DNA from: UPXZ01 sp018055865 | GTDB lineage: Bacteria > Bacteroidota > Bacteroidia > Bacteroidales > Paludibacteraceae | Length of the DNA: 10,924 nucleotides | Reading direction: 5' to 3' | Assembly (NCBI GenBank): GCA_964292695.1 | Contig: CAXYWB010000079.1 | Location: 1-10,924 of the forward strand | In this document: piece after piece, positions 1-7,025 of the stretch | Numbering within the stretch: position 1 is the stretch's first letter | Layout: each line of letters begins with the position of its first letter | Position numbers and translations under genes: made by a program | The notes under the pieces: model-generated | Databases searched by the model: none | Seen by the model: only the letters and a program-made list of their open reading frames with translations | Told to the model about the DNA's origin: nothing

Positions 1-103
1 TGGAAAAATTCTGAACAGTAATAAGATACTCCAGTTCGTGAGGAAAAAGGGAGTTGGCAAAATCGGAAAACACGGATAATCTGGTGCGCATGGAAAGTAA
101 CAT
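1..103 (-). CDS. N-terminus of an unidentified protein (cut by window edge)
   Basis: An open frame begins with ATG at 103 and runs off the left edge without a stop, giving 34 residues, MLLSMRTRLSVFSDFANSLF followed by PHELEYLITVQNFS. A TAA directly precedes the first ATG in frame, so the gene starts at 103 or at the second ATG at 91 (MRTRLS...). There is no signal peptide, so the product is probably cytoplasmic. The pattern FSDFAN-LFPHELEYL looks like a genuine protein N-terminus, and I have a vague memory of similar starts in uncharacterised Bacteroidota proteins, but I cannot name a family. The gene lies behind the terminator at 235-263 and so is probably a separate transcription unit from the hydrolase. 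The call rests on a clean open frame, sensible composition and common orientation with the neighbours; 34 codons are not conclusive. Confidence 0.5.
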   Translation of the reverse strand, partial: MLLSMRTRLSVFSDFANSLFPHELEYLITVQNFS

Positions 104-234
104 TTATACCATTAATAATTACTGAAACAGACAGTTTTTTATCAGGAATAATGCCTTAAGATGCATTAAAGTGGATCAACTATATAAACTCACTGTCTGA
201 ATATATCAGTTTTACGGCGATAAAGATACAAAAA
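104..234 (-). other. Leader region of the left-edge gene with nested inverted repeats
   Basis: This non-coding stretch lies between the hydrolase terminator and the left-edge gene. It contains a perfect 8-bp inverted repeat, CAGACAGT at 128-135 and ACTGTCTG at 192-199. Inside that is an imperfect palindrome at 150-167 (AATGC...GCATT around CTTAAG). On the minus strand, 221-228 reads TATCTTTA, one base off the Bacteroidota -7 consensus TAnnTTTG, but no TTTG sits at the proper distance upstream. The simplest reading is a promoter followed by a structured 5' leader of about 110 nt. A regulatory role is inference. Confidence 0.3.
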
Positions 235-263
235 AAAGCGTGTCAAAAAAAATGACACGCTTT
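235..263 (-). terminator. Rho-independent terminator of the barrel/hydrolase operon
   Basis: A perfect hairpin has arms 235-245 and 253-263 (core GCGTGTCA/TGACACGC, extended by three A:T pairs) and a seven-base loop. On the minus strand the stem is followed by an uninterrupted run of eight T, 237 down to 230, part of which can also pair in the stem. It starts 29 nt after the hydrolase stop codon, the right place to end that transcript. The T-run on the plus strand is only three bases, so it should work mainly for the minus strand. Confidence 0.88.
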
Positions 264-292
264 CAAAACATTAATTATTCAAACCAATTCTT

Positions 293-1255
293 CTATTTCA
301 ACCCATTCAAAAAATCATTTGTTTCTTTATTAAATACTTCCGGTTTTTCGAACATCAGGAAGTGACCGGTTTTGGGTAACATGACCAGTTTGCTGTTCTT
401 GATTATTGAGGCACCATAGTTGGCAATATCAATGGTGCGGCCCGGATTCAGATACCGGTTCGGAATTAAATTATCATTTTCGCCAAAAAGAATAAGCGCT
501 GGCACTTTGATATCCTGGAGATAATCAATCACCGGATTATCTACCATTCCACGTACTGACTGCACTACAGCATAGCAGTAAGGAATAAAATCATCGGCAG
601 AACGCATTTCCATCCGTTCGGATACCATGAAGTCGGCATCTTTCGGTTGCCTGAAAAAATTGCTTGCCAGGTTGTTCTGAATGGCTTCGGGTGTGGTAAG
701 TCTTACTCCGTCCACTGTCATCACATCTCTGAACCATTGTTTCTGTCCTTTGTTGAAACGCTCAAAACCAGCCGGAGCAGCCAGTACCAACGCCTTTACT
801 ATCTGTGGATATTGCAAATAAGTAGTGATTCCGATTTGCCCACCCATGGAGTGGCCGGCAATTACTACATTATCCAGTTTCAGTTCTTTGACCAGTTCAT
901 TCACTATTCCGGCGTAGAATGTCATCATGCCGCTGTGGGGTTCTTTGCTGGATTTTCCGTAGCCGGGTAAGTCTATGGCTATGCAACGATTGGTTTTGCT
1001 CAATTCGCCAATGTTTTTTTCCCAGGCACGCAGGTAACTTCCCAGGCCGTGAATAAAAATAATGGTATTTTCGCCTTTTCCTACGTCGGTATAAGCAATA
1101 GTAAATTTATTTTCGGGCAAATAAACTTTCTTGACCGAATATTTGTACTCCAATTCATCAAAAGTTTTGATATTTCTGATTGCAGTGTAAGGTGTACTGC
1201 AAGCTCCCAGCGCTAATGTCATGACTAACAATATGTTAAAAATTTTCATTTTCAT
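293..1255 (-). CDS. Alpha/beta-hydrolase lipoprotein (serine esterase type)
   Basis: This is a 320-residue serine hydrolase of the alpha/beta fold, anchored as a lipoprotein. Residues 1-18 are a short hydrophobic signal ending in the lipobox LGAC, with Cys19 as the lipidation site. The fold markers are in order: oxyanion-hole HG at 69-70 (FIHGLGS), nucleophile elbow GHSMGG at 134-139 with Ser136, probable acid Asp261 in FGEND, and His298 in TGHFLMFEKPE. The catalytic triad is therefore complete. Residues after Cys19 (STPYTA) are not acidic or Lys-rich, so I expect it to face the periplasm rather than the cell surface. It follows the barrel gene by 19 nt and is the last gene before the terminator. 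The family includes esterases, lipases, C-C hydrolases and haloperoxidase-like enzymes; the substrate cannot be read from sequence. A short-chain ester or hydroxyacid ester would suit the nearby CoA-ester genes, but that is inference. Confidence 0.9.
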   Translation of the reverse strand: MKMKIFNILLVMTLALGACSTPYTAIRNIKTFDELEYKYSVKKVYLPENKFTIAYTDVGKGENTIIFIHGLGSYLRAWEKNIGELSKTNRCIAIDLPGYGKSSKEPHSGMMTFYAGIVNELVKELKLDNVVIAGHSMGGQIGITTYLQYPQIVKALVLAAPAGFERFNKGQKQWFRDVMTVDGVRLTTPEAIQNNLASNFFRQPKDADFMVSERMEMRSADDFIPYCYAVVQSVRGMVDNPVIDYLQDIKVPALILFGENDNLIPNRYLNPGRTIDIANYGASIIKNSKLVMLPKTGHFLMFEKPEVFNKETNDFLNGLK

Positions 1256-1264
1256 ATTTTACTT

Positions 1265-1268
1265 CTCC
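1265..1268 (-). promoter_or_regulatory. Shine-Dalgarno GGAG of the hydrolase gene
   Basis: On the minus strand the hydrolase leader reads AAAGGAGAAGTAAAATATG. The GGAG core lies nine bases from the ATG at 1255 but 15 from the second ATG at 1249, which favours 1255 as the start. It stands out because the other genes in this window have A/T-rich leaders with no such motif, as is usual in Bacteroidota. Confidence 0.6.
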
Positions 1269-1274
1269 TTTACT

Positions 1275-2858
1275 TTAGAACATTAACCATTTGAAAACCA
1301 GAAATGCAGTCCATGGATTTTCCGGACGTCCGTCCACATTGCCATTTACAGGACTTCCGTACGCAGATTGCTTGCTGTCGTAGAAATCGCCGAGCGATAA
1401 ATAGGCACCGTGTAATTCCAGACTCATATATGGGCCAAAGTTGTATTGGATATTACCATTCACTTCAGCTCCAATAAACGGACCTCCACCCGAAGGCTGC
1501 ACATTGCTTAATGCTGCTGCAGCACCAATTTTTGCATTGAGTTTGTTTGGAATAATACCTTTCGAAGCACTCAAATTGGCCGAAGTCAGCCCGTAACCCA
1601 TATTGGAAATGTCCATAATTACCGGCGTAAAACGGTTTACTACATTTCCGTGAGGCATAAGCAGGTACGAGCCCGAGCTTACAAAAATACCGCCCGGAGC
1701 ACCCCACTGATTTCCGGTAATTACTCCGCTGTATTTACCATCTTTCAATGCGTCGGCATCGCCGGAAGTATAGAGCACATCAAGCGTAACGTTGTCATTG
1801 GCCGTTTGACCGTATCGGTACGACAAGCGTCCGTTGGCAGCAAATCCAAAAATACTGGTAGCTTTGGTATAGTCGTTGGTAGCCAGATGCAATGTATCGG
1901 CTTTTCCAAGATTTACATTCACAAAACCGCTTGCTGTCCACGGATCGAGCCATGTATCGGCATTACGGCTGAAAAACGAACCAAGCCAAAACACATCTGA
2001 ATGATAAGGGGCTGCACCATAATTGAAACGAAATACGCCGTTGTGGCTCGCCAGCAAGCTGTTCAATCCCTGTCCGAGAATCGATACACCACCTGCACCG
2101 TTTCCACGGTCACGCATGTAGTAAGCCGATCCTCCCACTTTCCACGCACGGCTCACATCTTTTTCACCGTTGAGTTCCATCAAAGTTACATCATCATTCA
2201 GATGCACGTAATTCTCATACAACTTGTAATAACCGGCTTTCATTCGTGCAAAATCCCAGTCTTTGCGAGCCGACACCCCTACTCCATCTGTTCCGAAATA
2301 TGCCAGACGATAACCTGTTTGAGTCATTTTATCGAACATGGTGGTATATGGATTGTACGGGGTATCAAAAATTCGCTGTAAACCCAGATTAATGTAATAT
2401 CCTTTTGCCGGATTAAGCTCAATTTCCAAATTTTGAGTCTGCATATTTACCTGATCGGCCGAAAATCCACCACCGAAATTTCCTCCTACACCATAAGCTA
2501 CGTCGCCCCAGGTCCAGTCAATTTCAAAAGCAGCCCGAAGCGTTGCTTTCCCGTTGAAAAGACTTGGTTTGTATATGAAAAAAGGGATAATACGTTGCTC
2601 CACGTATGCACTCAGGTGTTCATTGGACGTAGTTGTAGTATTTCCACCGAAAAGCCGTCCAACAGTCTGTCCTTTCAGAAAGTCGTTTTCAGGATAAATA
2701 TTGGAAGTAACTGCCTGATTGATGAAAAATGCCAAAAATTGGAATTCTTTATTTGCTTTTTCAGGTATTTCTTTCGTAAAATATTGGTTGGATGGAAGTT
2801 GGGCTGAAGTAGAAATAGAGATACAAACTGAAATTATAAATAATATTATTTTCTTCAT
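1275..2858 (-). CDS. Outer-membrane beta-barrel protein, porin-like, family unknown
   Basis: This 527-residue protein has a Sec signal peptide at about 1-19 (MKKIILFIISVCISISTSA, then Gln20), the Ala-Gln cleavage pattern common in Bacteroidota. The mature part is rich in Gly, Asn, Tyr, Phe and Trp. It has many short stretches of alternating polar and aromatic residues separated by polar loops, and it ends in ...FLVFKWLMF with a terminal Phe, the usual recognition end of outer-membrane barrels. I see no TonB box or plug domain, so it is more likely a porin or diffusion channel than a TonB-dependent receptor. Its size would fit roughly 16-18 strands, but I did not count them. I cannot name the family. 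It is transcribed together with the hydrolase lipoprotein 19 nt downstream, so the two probably act on the same substrate at the cell envelope. A hairpin at 2891-2928 separates it from the lipoprotein gene upstream. Confidence 0.8.
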   Translation of the reverse strand: MKKIILFIISVCISISTSAQLPSNQYFTKEIPEKANKEFQFLAFFINQAVTSNIYPENDFLKGQTVGRLFGGNTTTTSNEHLSAYVEQRIIPFFIYKPSLFNGKATLRAAFEIDWTWGDVAYGVGGNFGGGFSADQVNMQTQNLEIELNPAKGYYINLGLQRIFDTPYNPYTTMFDKMTQTGYRLAYFGTDGVGVSARKDWDFARMKAGYYKLYENYVHLNDDVTLMELNGEKDVSRAWKVGGSAYYMRDRGNGAGGVSILGQGLNSLLASHNGVFRFNYGAAPYHSDVFWLGSFFSRNADTWLDPWTASGFVNVNLGKADTLHLATNDYTKATSIFGFAANGRLSYRYGQTANDNVTLDVLYTSGDADALKDGKYSGVITGNQWGAPGGIFVSSGSYLLMPHGNVVNRFTPVIMDISNMGYGLTSANLSASKGIIPNKLNAKIGAAAALSNVQPSGGGPFIGAEVNGNIQYNFGPYMSLELHGAYLSLGDFYDSKQSAYGSPVNGNVDGRPENPWTAFLVFKWLMF

Positions 2859-2890
2859 TTTTACAGTTTTTTTGATAAATTTGAAAAATT

Positions 2891-2928
2891 AAAAGGTCAG
2901 GGTAAAACCTTGATTTTCCTGACCTTTT
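2891..2928 (-). terminator. Terminator or attenuator between lipoprotein and barrel genes
   Basis: An 11-bp perfect inverted repeat has arms 2891-2901 (AAAAGGTCAGG) and 2918-2928 (CCTGACCTTTT), with a 16-nt loop that can pair further. On the minus strand it is followed by AATTTTT; on the plus strand the right arm continues into a six-T run. It begins 17 nt after the lipoprotein stop codon and ends only 32 nt before the barrel gene ATG. That leaves little room for a separate barrel promoter, so it may reduce rather than fully stop transcription into the barrel/hydrolase pair. Confidence 0.75.
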
Positions 2929-2945
2929 TTAGAATTTACTTTGTA

Positions 2946-3446
2946 TTATCTTTTTACAAATTTCTGTACATTCATTTGTCCTAAAGCACCACCGCTGCTG
3001 CTTCCGAATCCTGCACTTGCTGTAGGAGGAGTTGCACCGATGTTTGGTTCTGTCTGAACTACTTCATACTTCAGGTTGTAAATTTCACCCACTTTTGTTA
3101 TTTCAAAAATACCTTCACTTGTAACAGCTGTAGGAGTAGACTGATTCAGCTTGATGTTCCAGATGTTTCCTGCTGCAGGTTTTGTTTGTACAAAAGTACC
3201 TACATAATTGGTAGGAACACCTTTAGAATAAGATACTACTGCATAAGTATTATTGCTTTTGAAATCAGCTGTAATACTGTCAACTGCAAAATAAGTTTTC
3301 AGCAATGGAGCCACATTGTCACCTTTTGATGCCCAAAAACCAACCAGACCATCTTCAGTTGGGTTGTATACATCTTCTACTTCACTTTTTTTACAAGCAG
3401 AAAATACGGTAGCAACCGCGATTAAAATAAAAATAAGTTTTTTCAT
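2946..3446 (-). CDS. Small lipoprotein, possibly lipocalin-like
   Basis: This 166-residue lipoprotein starts at the ATG at 3446. Residues 1-17 are the signal (MKKLIFILIAVATVFSA) and Cys18 is the lipidation site. The frame is open further upstream to a TTG at 3515, but that region encodes no signal-like sequence and the TTG lies inside the -7 promoter element, so the longer form is very unlikely. The residues after the Cys, KKSEVED, are Lys- and acid-rich and loosely resemble lipoprotein surface-export signals known in Bacteroidota, so it may be surface exposed. The body begins with LVGFWAS and continues as short beta-type segments (AVDSITADFKSNNTYAVVSY, GIFEITKV), which suggests a small lipocalin-like barrel; this is a guess from pattern. 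The C-terminal part has a Gly/Ser-rich patch (ASAGFGSSSGGALG). It sits alone between a promoter-like element and a hairpin. No function can be assigned. Confidence 0.8.
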   Translation of the reverse strand: MKKLIFILIAVATVFSACKKSEVEDVYNPTEDGLVGFWASKGDNVAPLLKTYFAVDSITADFKSNNTYAVVSYSKGVPTNYVGTFVQTKPAAGNIWNIKLNQSTPTAVTSEGIFEITKVGEIYNLKYEVVQTEPNIGATPPTASAGFGSSSGGALGQMNVQKFVKR

Positions 3447-3512
3447 TGTTTGAGATTTTTTTAGAATAATTAATGTTTTATTTTTTTGAATATACAAATT
3501 TGAATAATATGG

Positions 3513-3520
3513 CAAAGATA
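3513..3520 (-). promoter_or_regulatory. -7 promoter element TATCTTTG of the lipoprotein gene
   Basis: On the minus strand 3520-3513 reads TATCTTTG, an exact match to the Bacteroidota -7 consensus TAnnTTTG. It lies 66 nt upstream of the lipoprotein ATG. No clear TTTG is present about 20 nt further up, only a T-rich stretch, so the -33 part is weak. The 189-nt gap to the ketoacyl synthase gene (3447-3635) holds this element, an AT-only palindrome near 3572-3585 and a short CTGATAATCAG at 3589-3599, but no convincing terminator. Confidence 0.6.
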
Positions 3521-3635
3521 AAAAAAAGAATAATTAAAATAGCTGGGTTGACTTAAGTAGATTACTTTGATATTAATTTTTAATTATGCTGATAATCAGT
3601 TATATAAATTGTAACATAAACACTGTGACTTGAAT

Positions 3636-4649
3636 TTATCCCCACCGGATTACATTGGCTCCCCAGGCATATCCTATTCCGGCCGCAATCATCGAAACAA
3701 TTGTTCCTTCCTGTAATTTTCCCTGTTGCTGAGCCAAATGTAAGATTAAAATCTGGTCAATTTGTCCCATGTGTCCGTATTTATCCAAATAAATACTTTG
3801 TTCGGAAGTAAGCCCAAGTTCAGTGAGCATGTAATCGAACATGCTTTTTTTGAAATGGAGGCAACAAAGGAAACCCAGCTCATCTTTCCGGATGGATGAT
3901 TTTTCAAATGCTTTGTCGATACAATGAAACCAGTTTTTCATCGAAACTTCATTCAACCGGTCTTTCATGAATTTTTCGTCGAAAACTTTCAGCGATTTGT
4001 AGGCCAGATGATGATTTTCGGCGTTTATCGGATTTTCGGTACCGCCATATTTTACTCCCGCAGCCCGTGCCAGCGAACCATCGGTCACAACATGAGTTCC
4101 TAAAATCAGGTTTTTGTTATTGTTTCGCTTTACAATCATGGCGCCGGCACCTGCCGAGAGGTTATACATGAACGAAACTGCGCTATCTTCAAAGTCTATG
4201 AAATCACCGTTACGGTAACCACCCACTATCATAACTGTATGCAGGCTTTCGTCGGCAATAATCATGTCTTTGGCTATTTTCATAGCGGCCACCGTGGTAC
4301 AGCAGCGTTGCTGAATATCAAGTGCCCACGCATTGTCGGCACCTATTTTATATTGAATGTAAATTCCCGACGTGGTCAGTGGATATTCTTTCCATTCTTC
4401 GCCTATGCAAAGTATCAAATCAATTTCCAGTGGGTCAATTCCGGTATTTTTCAGACAATCCAGTGCTGCCCGAACTCCCATTTCCTGTGTGCCATCTTCA
4501 GGTCCGGGCACCGGTTTTTCCACTATTCCGAGTTTCTGGATCACTGCCGTTTCGCTCCACACACCGTTGGTAGCAGCCGAAATATCGGCAGCAGTCATTC
4601 TTTTTTCGGGTATATAAATTCCGGTTCCTACAATTCCTACGTTTGTCAT
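3636..4649 (-). CDS. Ketoacyl synthase III (FabH-like), Cys-His-His variant
   Basis: This 337-residue thiolase-fold protein belongs to the FabH/KAS III group. It has the N-terminal VGTGIYIPEK, the nucleophile region DIQQRCCTT with Cys116 at the catalytic position, and the C-terminal glycine loop AAGIGYAWGANVIRW. By motif alignment with FabH, His265 (CCLHFKK) takes the place of the catalytic His. The position of the catalytic Asn, in FabH the GNTS motif, is GHMG here with His293. Cys-His-Asn is the usual decarboxylating triad, so Cys-His-His argues against normal malonyl-ACP condensation. Cys117 next to the nucleophile and Cys262-Cys263 close to His265 are further oddities. It begins 12 nt after the other FabH-like gene, and the two are clearly divergent, not recent duplicates. 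No acyl carrier protein or malonyl transferase gene is nearby; the neighbours all handle CoA thioesters. It is the last gene of the CoA-ester cluster. The reaction is unknown; acyl transfer or a non-decarboxylating condensation are possibilities. Confidence 0.85.
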   Translation of the reverse strand: MTNVGIVGTGIYIPEKRMTAADISAATNGVWSETAVIQKLGIVEKPVPGPEDGTQEMGVRAALDCLKNTGIDPLEIDLILCIGEEWKEYPLTTSGIYIQYKIGADNAWALDIQQRCCTTVAAMKIAKDMIIADESLHTVMIVGGYRNGDFIDFEDSAVSFMYNLSAGAGAMIVKRNNNKNLILGTHVVTDGSLARAAGVKYGGTENPINAENHHLAYKSLKVFDEKFMKDRLNEVSMKNWFHCIDKAFEKSSIRKDELGFLCCLHFKKSMFDYMLTELGLTSEQSIYLDKYGHMGQIDQILILHLAQQQGKLQEGTIVSMIAAGIGYAWGANVIRWG

Positions 4650-4661
4650 AATTTTCCGGTT

Positions 4662-5669
4662 TTAATAAATAAATAAATTGCTGCCAACTGCCAAACCTGC
4701 TCCGGAAGCTACAAAAAGCACTTTTTCACCCCGATGGATAGTACCGGCTTTTACTCCTTCGTGAAAAGCCATGGGCACGCAAGCCGAACCGGTGTATCCG
4801 TATTTATCCATTACAAAATGAGTTTTTGAAAGCGGCTGTTGCAGTGCTTCCATTACTTGAATTATGACCGATTTATTTATTTGTGTGAATATAAAATAAT
4901 CAATATCATCGGCTTTGTAACCGTAATTACCAAGTACCTTGTCCACAATCATTGGCCACAATCTCACATTACGGTCACCCGGTAAAGGTTGCAAACTCAA
5001 CAATCCATTTCTTTTATCATCGATAACTTCTTTTGTTACAGGCATTTTGGATCCTCCGGCATAAATTCCGATAAAATCAAACTGAGTTCCGTCAGTTAGC
5101 ATCTGATTGCCTATGTATTGCGATTTGCTGTTTTCATCTTTAGTTAACACAAAAGCAGCAGCTCCATCTGAAAAAATCGGATAACTGAAAGTATCATCCG
5201 GTCGAATAAAGGCAGGCATATTGTAAACACCTGAAATTAATGCATATTTAATCAGCGAATTACTGCTCAAAATACGTGAAGCCACATCAAAAGCCATTGT
5301 GAAGCTGGCACATGAAGCTGCCACATCGAATGACATAGACCATTTTTCACCTTTTTGAATTCTTCCCTGAACAATCAATGCTGTGGCAGGAGTAATATAT
5401 TCCGGTGTATCGGTTGCCACAATAAATAGTCCGATTTCATCGGGATTAATAGCAGCATCTTTAATTGCATTTTGAGCAGCATGTGTTACAAAATCAGCTG
5501 TAGTTTCCTCAATACCACGCAGACGCGCAATATGACGCTTTTTAATACCGATTTTTCCAGCTATTTTTTCATGGTTAAATTCGATTTCAGCCAGTTTCTT
5601 GAGTTCAATATTATCTATCGGTTTGCCGGGAGCATAAAGTCCTGTGCCAACAATTTTTATTGGTATCAT
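4662..5669 (-). CDS. Ketoacyl synthase III (FabH-like) lacking His and Asn
   Basis: This 335-residue FabH-like protein has full family length. It has IVGTGLYAPGK at 4-14, the KIGIKKRHIA motif at 39-48, the nucleophile region DVAASCASF with Cys120, and the end ASGAGLAVGSNLFIY. The HQAN motif that carries the catalytic His in FabH reads TQIN here (Thr262-Asn265), and the GNTS motif reads GYTG (Tyr292). So the Cys is kept while both other catalytic residues are replaced, although the surrounding fold motifs are intact. This looks like specialisation, not decay, because the frame is clean throughout. It lies 30 nt after the CoA-transferase and 12 nt before the second FabH-like gene. A natural model is a heterodimer in which this protein carries an acyl group on Cys120 and the partner supplies the His. 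PqsB/PqsC of Pseudomonas is a known precedent for a two-gene FabH-like heterodimer. The substrate is not visible from the sequence. Confidence 0.85.
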   Translation of the reverse strand: MIPIKIVGTGLYAPGKPIDNIELKKLAEIEFNHEKIAGKIGIKKRHIARLRGIEETTADFVTHAAQNAIKDAAINPDEIGLFIVATDTPEYITPATALIVQGRIQKGEKWSMSFDVAASCASFTMAFDVASRILSSNSLIKYALISGVYNMPAFIRPDDTFSYPIFSDGAAAFVLTKDENSKSQYIGNQMLTDGTQFDFIGIYAGGSKMPVTKEVIDDKRNGLLSLQPLPGDRNVRLWPMIVDKVLGNYGYKADDIDYFIFTQINKSVIIQVMEALQQPLSKTHFVMDKYGYTGSACVPMAFHEGVKAGTIHRGEKVLFVASGAGLAVGSNLFIY

Positions 5670-5699
5670 TTGTTCTTTATTTTTAAGTGGAAATTAGAA

Positions 5700-7013
5700 T
5701 TAGTCAATATATCCCATCTCTTGTGCCTGATTTCTGAGTTCGTCTCTGAAATCGGGATGTGCCAAAGAAATAAGCATTTCGGTACGCTCACGCACGGTGC
5801 GACCGGTTAACCGAACACTGCCAAACTCTGTTACAATATAATCAGTATTGCTTCTGTGGAGCGTAATACCTGTGCCGGGAGGTAAAACCGGAACGATGGT
5901 AGAGATTTTTCCACCTTTAGCCGTAGCACGGCAGGCGATAATTGATTTTCCTTTTCCATCCAGCCCTTCAATGGCTCCCTGAGCAGTATCGCTCTGACCT
6001 CCTGTACCTGAATATTGCTCTGTACCGATGCTTTCACTGGCTACCTGACCGGTAAAATCAATCATAATACAGGTGTTGATTGAAACCATTTTGGAATTTT
6101 GACGCATAAAGCAAGGGTCATTTACGTAACTGCCACGCAGAAATTCCACTGCCTGATTATTATCCAGCCATTTGTAGAGTTTCTCGCTTCCCATGGCAAA
6201 TGTACAAACGAACTTTCCTTTGTGAATATTTTTTGCTTTATTGGTAATCACACCCATTTCATACAGTTCCATCATGCTGTCAACCATCATTTCGGTGTGT
6301 ACGCCCAGGTCTTTTTTGTCTTTCAGCATTAATGCAGCTGCATTTGGAATTTCGCCAATTCCGAGTTGGATAGTTGAACCGTCTTCCACCAGATTGGCAA
6401 TATTCTTCCCGATTGCCATGGCTACTGCATCGGGTACTGGCTCCGGCAATGTAGGTGGCATTTGAGAATATTCCACAAAATAAGACACATCGGATATGTG
6501 TACCTGCGTATCGCCCAAGGTGCGCGGCAGTTTGTCATTCACTTCGAGCACCGTAATTTCGGCAACTTCCAAAATGTCTTTTTCATACGTCAGCCCCAGC
6601 GAAAGCGAAACAAAACCCTTATCGTCAGGTGGCGTACAAGTACCCACAAACATATGCGGACGACGCACTTTCATGCGGTCGGAAGCCGCCCTGTGAAGCA
6701 TGTTGGGGACATAAGTCACAGTTCCGGTTTTTTCTTTCAGTGCTTTGCGCGAACCCGGCGCATGAAACCAGCTGCAAAGTTCGAAATGACCTTTCATCTC
6801 CGGTATCATGTAAAAATCATACGGCTTGAGGGTCAACACTGAGAATACTTTGACATCTCTCACCCGGTCTTTGGCCAGATGAAATACCGACATACAACCC
6901 TGCGGCTCCGAAGCACACTGTGCTACAATAACATCTGTATCGCTTTGCAGCAAATCTGGCATTTTTTCGAGTGGAATGAGTTTGCTTTTATATAATTCTT
7001 GAAAGTTCTTCAT
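5700..7013 (-). CDS. Acetyl-CoA hydrolase/CoA-transferase family protein
   Basis: This 437-residue enzyme belongs to the Cat1/AbfT/But group of CoA-transferases, which move CoA between acetyl-CoA (or succinyl- or butyryl-CoA) and a free carboxylate through a glutamyl-CoA thioester. Length fits the single-chain 4-hydroxybutyrate and butyrate CoA-transferases of about 430-440 residues. The N-terminal domain carries FVGTCTPPDDKGFVSLSLG (122-140). The C-terminal domain has LGIGEIPNAA (217-226), the probable catalytic Glu241 in VHTEMMVDS, and the glycine loop GTGGQSD at 336-342. Both active-site motifs are intact. It starts 12 nt after the symporter stop, which suggests the transported acid is the one activated. 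Acetate, succinate, propionate, butyrate or a hydroxybutyrate are all possible substrates; members of this family cannot be separated by eye. No motif suggests that it is a plain hydrolase. Confidence 0.92.
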   Translation of the reverse strand: MKNFQELYKSKLIPLEKMPDLLQSDTDVIVAQCASEPQGCMSVFHLAKDRVRDVKVFSVLTLKPYDFYMIPEMKGHFELCSWFHAPGSRKALKEKTGTVTYVPNMLHRAASDRMKVRRPHMFVGTCTPPDDKGFVSLSLGLTYEKDILEVAEITVLEVNDKLPRTLGDTQVHISDVSYFVEYSQMPPTLPEPVPDAVAMAIGKNIANLVEDGSTIQLGIGEIPNAAALMLKDKKDLGVHTEMMVDSMMELYEMGVITNKAKNIHKGKFVCTFAMGSEKLYKWLDNNQAVEFLRGSYVNDPCFMRQNSKMVSINTCIMIDFTGQVASESIGTEQYSGTGGQSDTAQGAIEGLDGKGKSIIACRATAKGGKISTIVPVLPPGTGITLHRSNTDYIVTEFGSVRLTGRTVRERTEMLISLAHPDFRDELRNQAQEMGYID

Positions 7014-7025
7014 AAGCTGTTTTTT

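Noticed and set aside
2001..2381. Plus-strand open frame of 126 codons inside the barrel gene
   Set aside because: It is antisense to a clear protein with signal peptide and barrel composition; its translation has no recognisable motif or coherent composition.
3572..3599. AT-only palindrome and CTGATAATCAG as a possible terminator of the CoA-ester cluster
   Set aside because: The stems are short or contain only A:T pairs, the loop is too tight, and no T-run follows on the minus strand.
5831..6037. Minus-strand 68-codon frame within the CoA-transferase gene
   Set aside because: An out-of-frame overlap of the CoA-transferase catalytic region; no independent evidence for translation.
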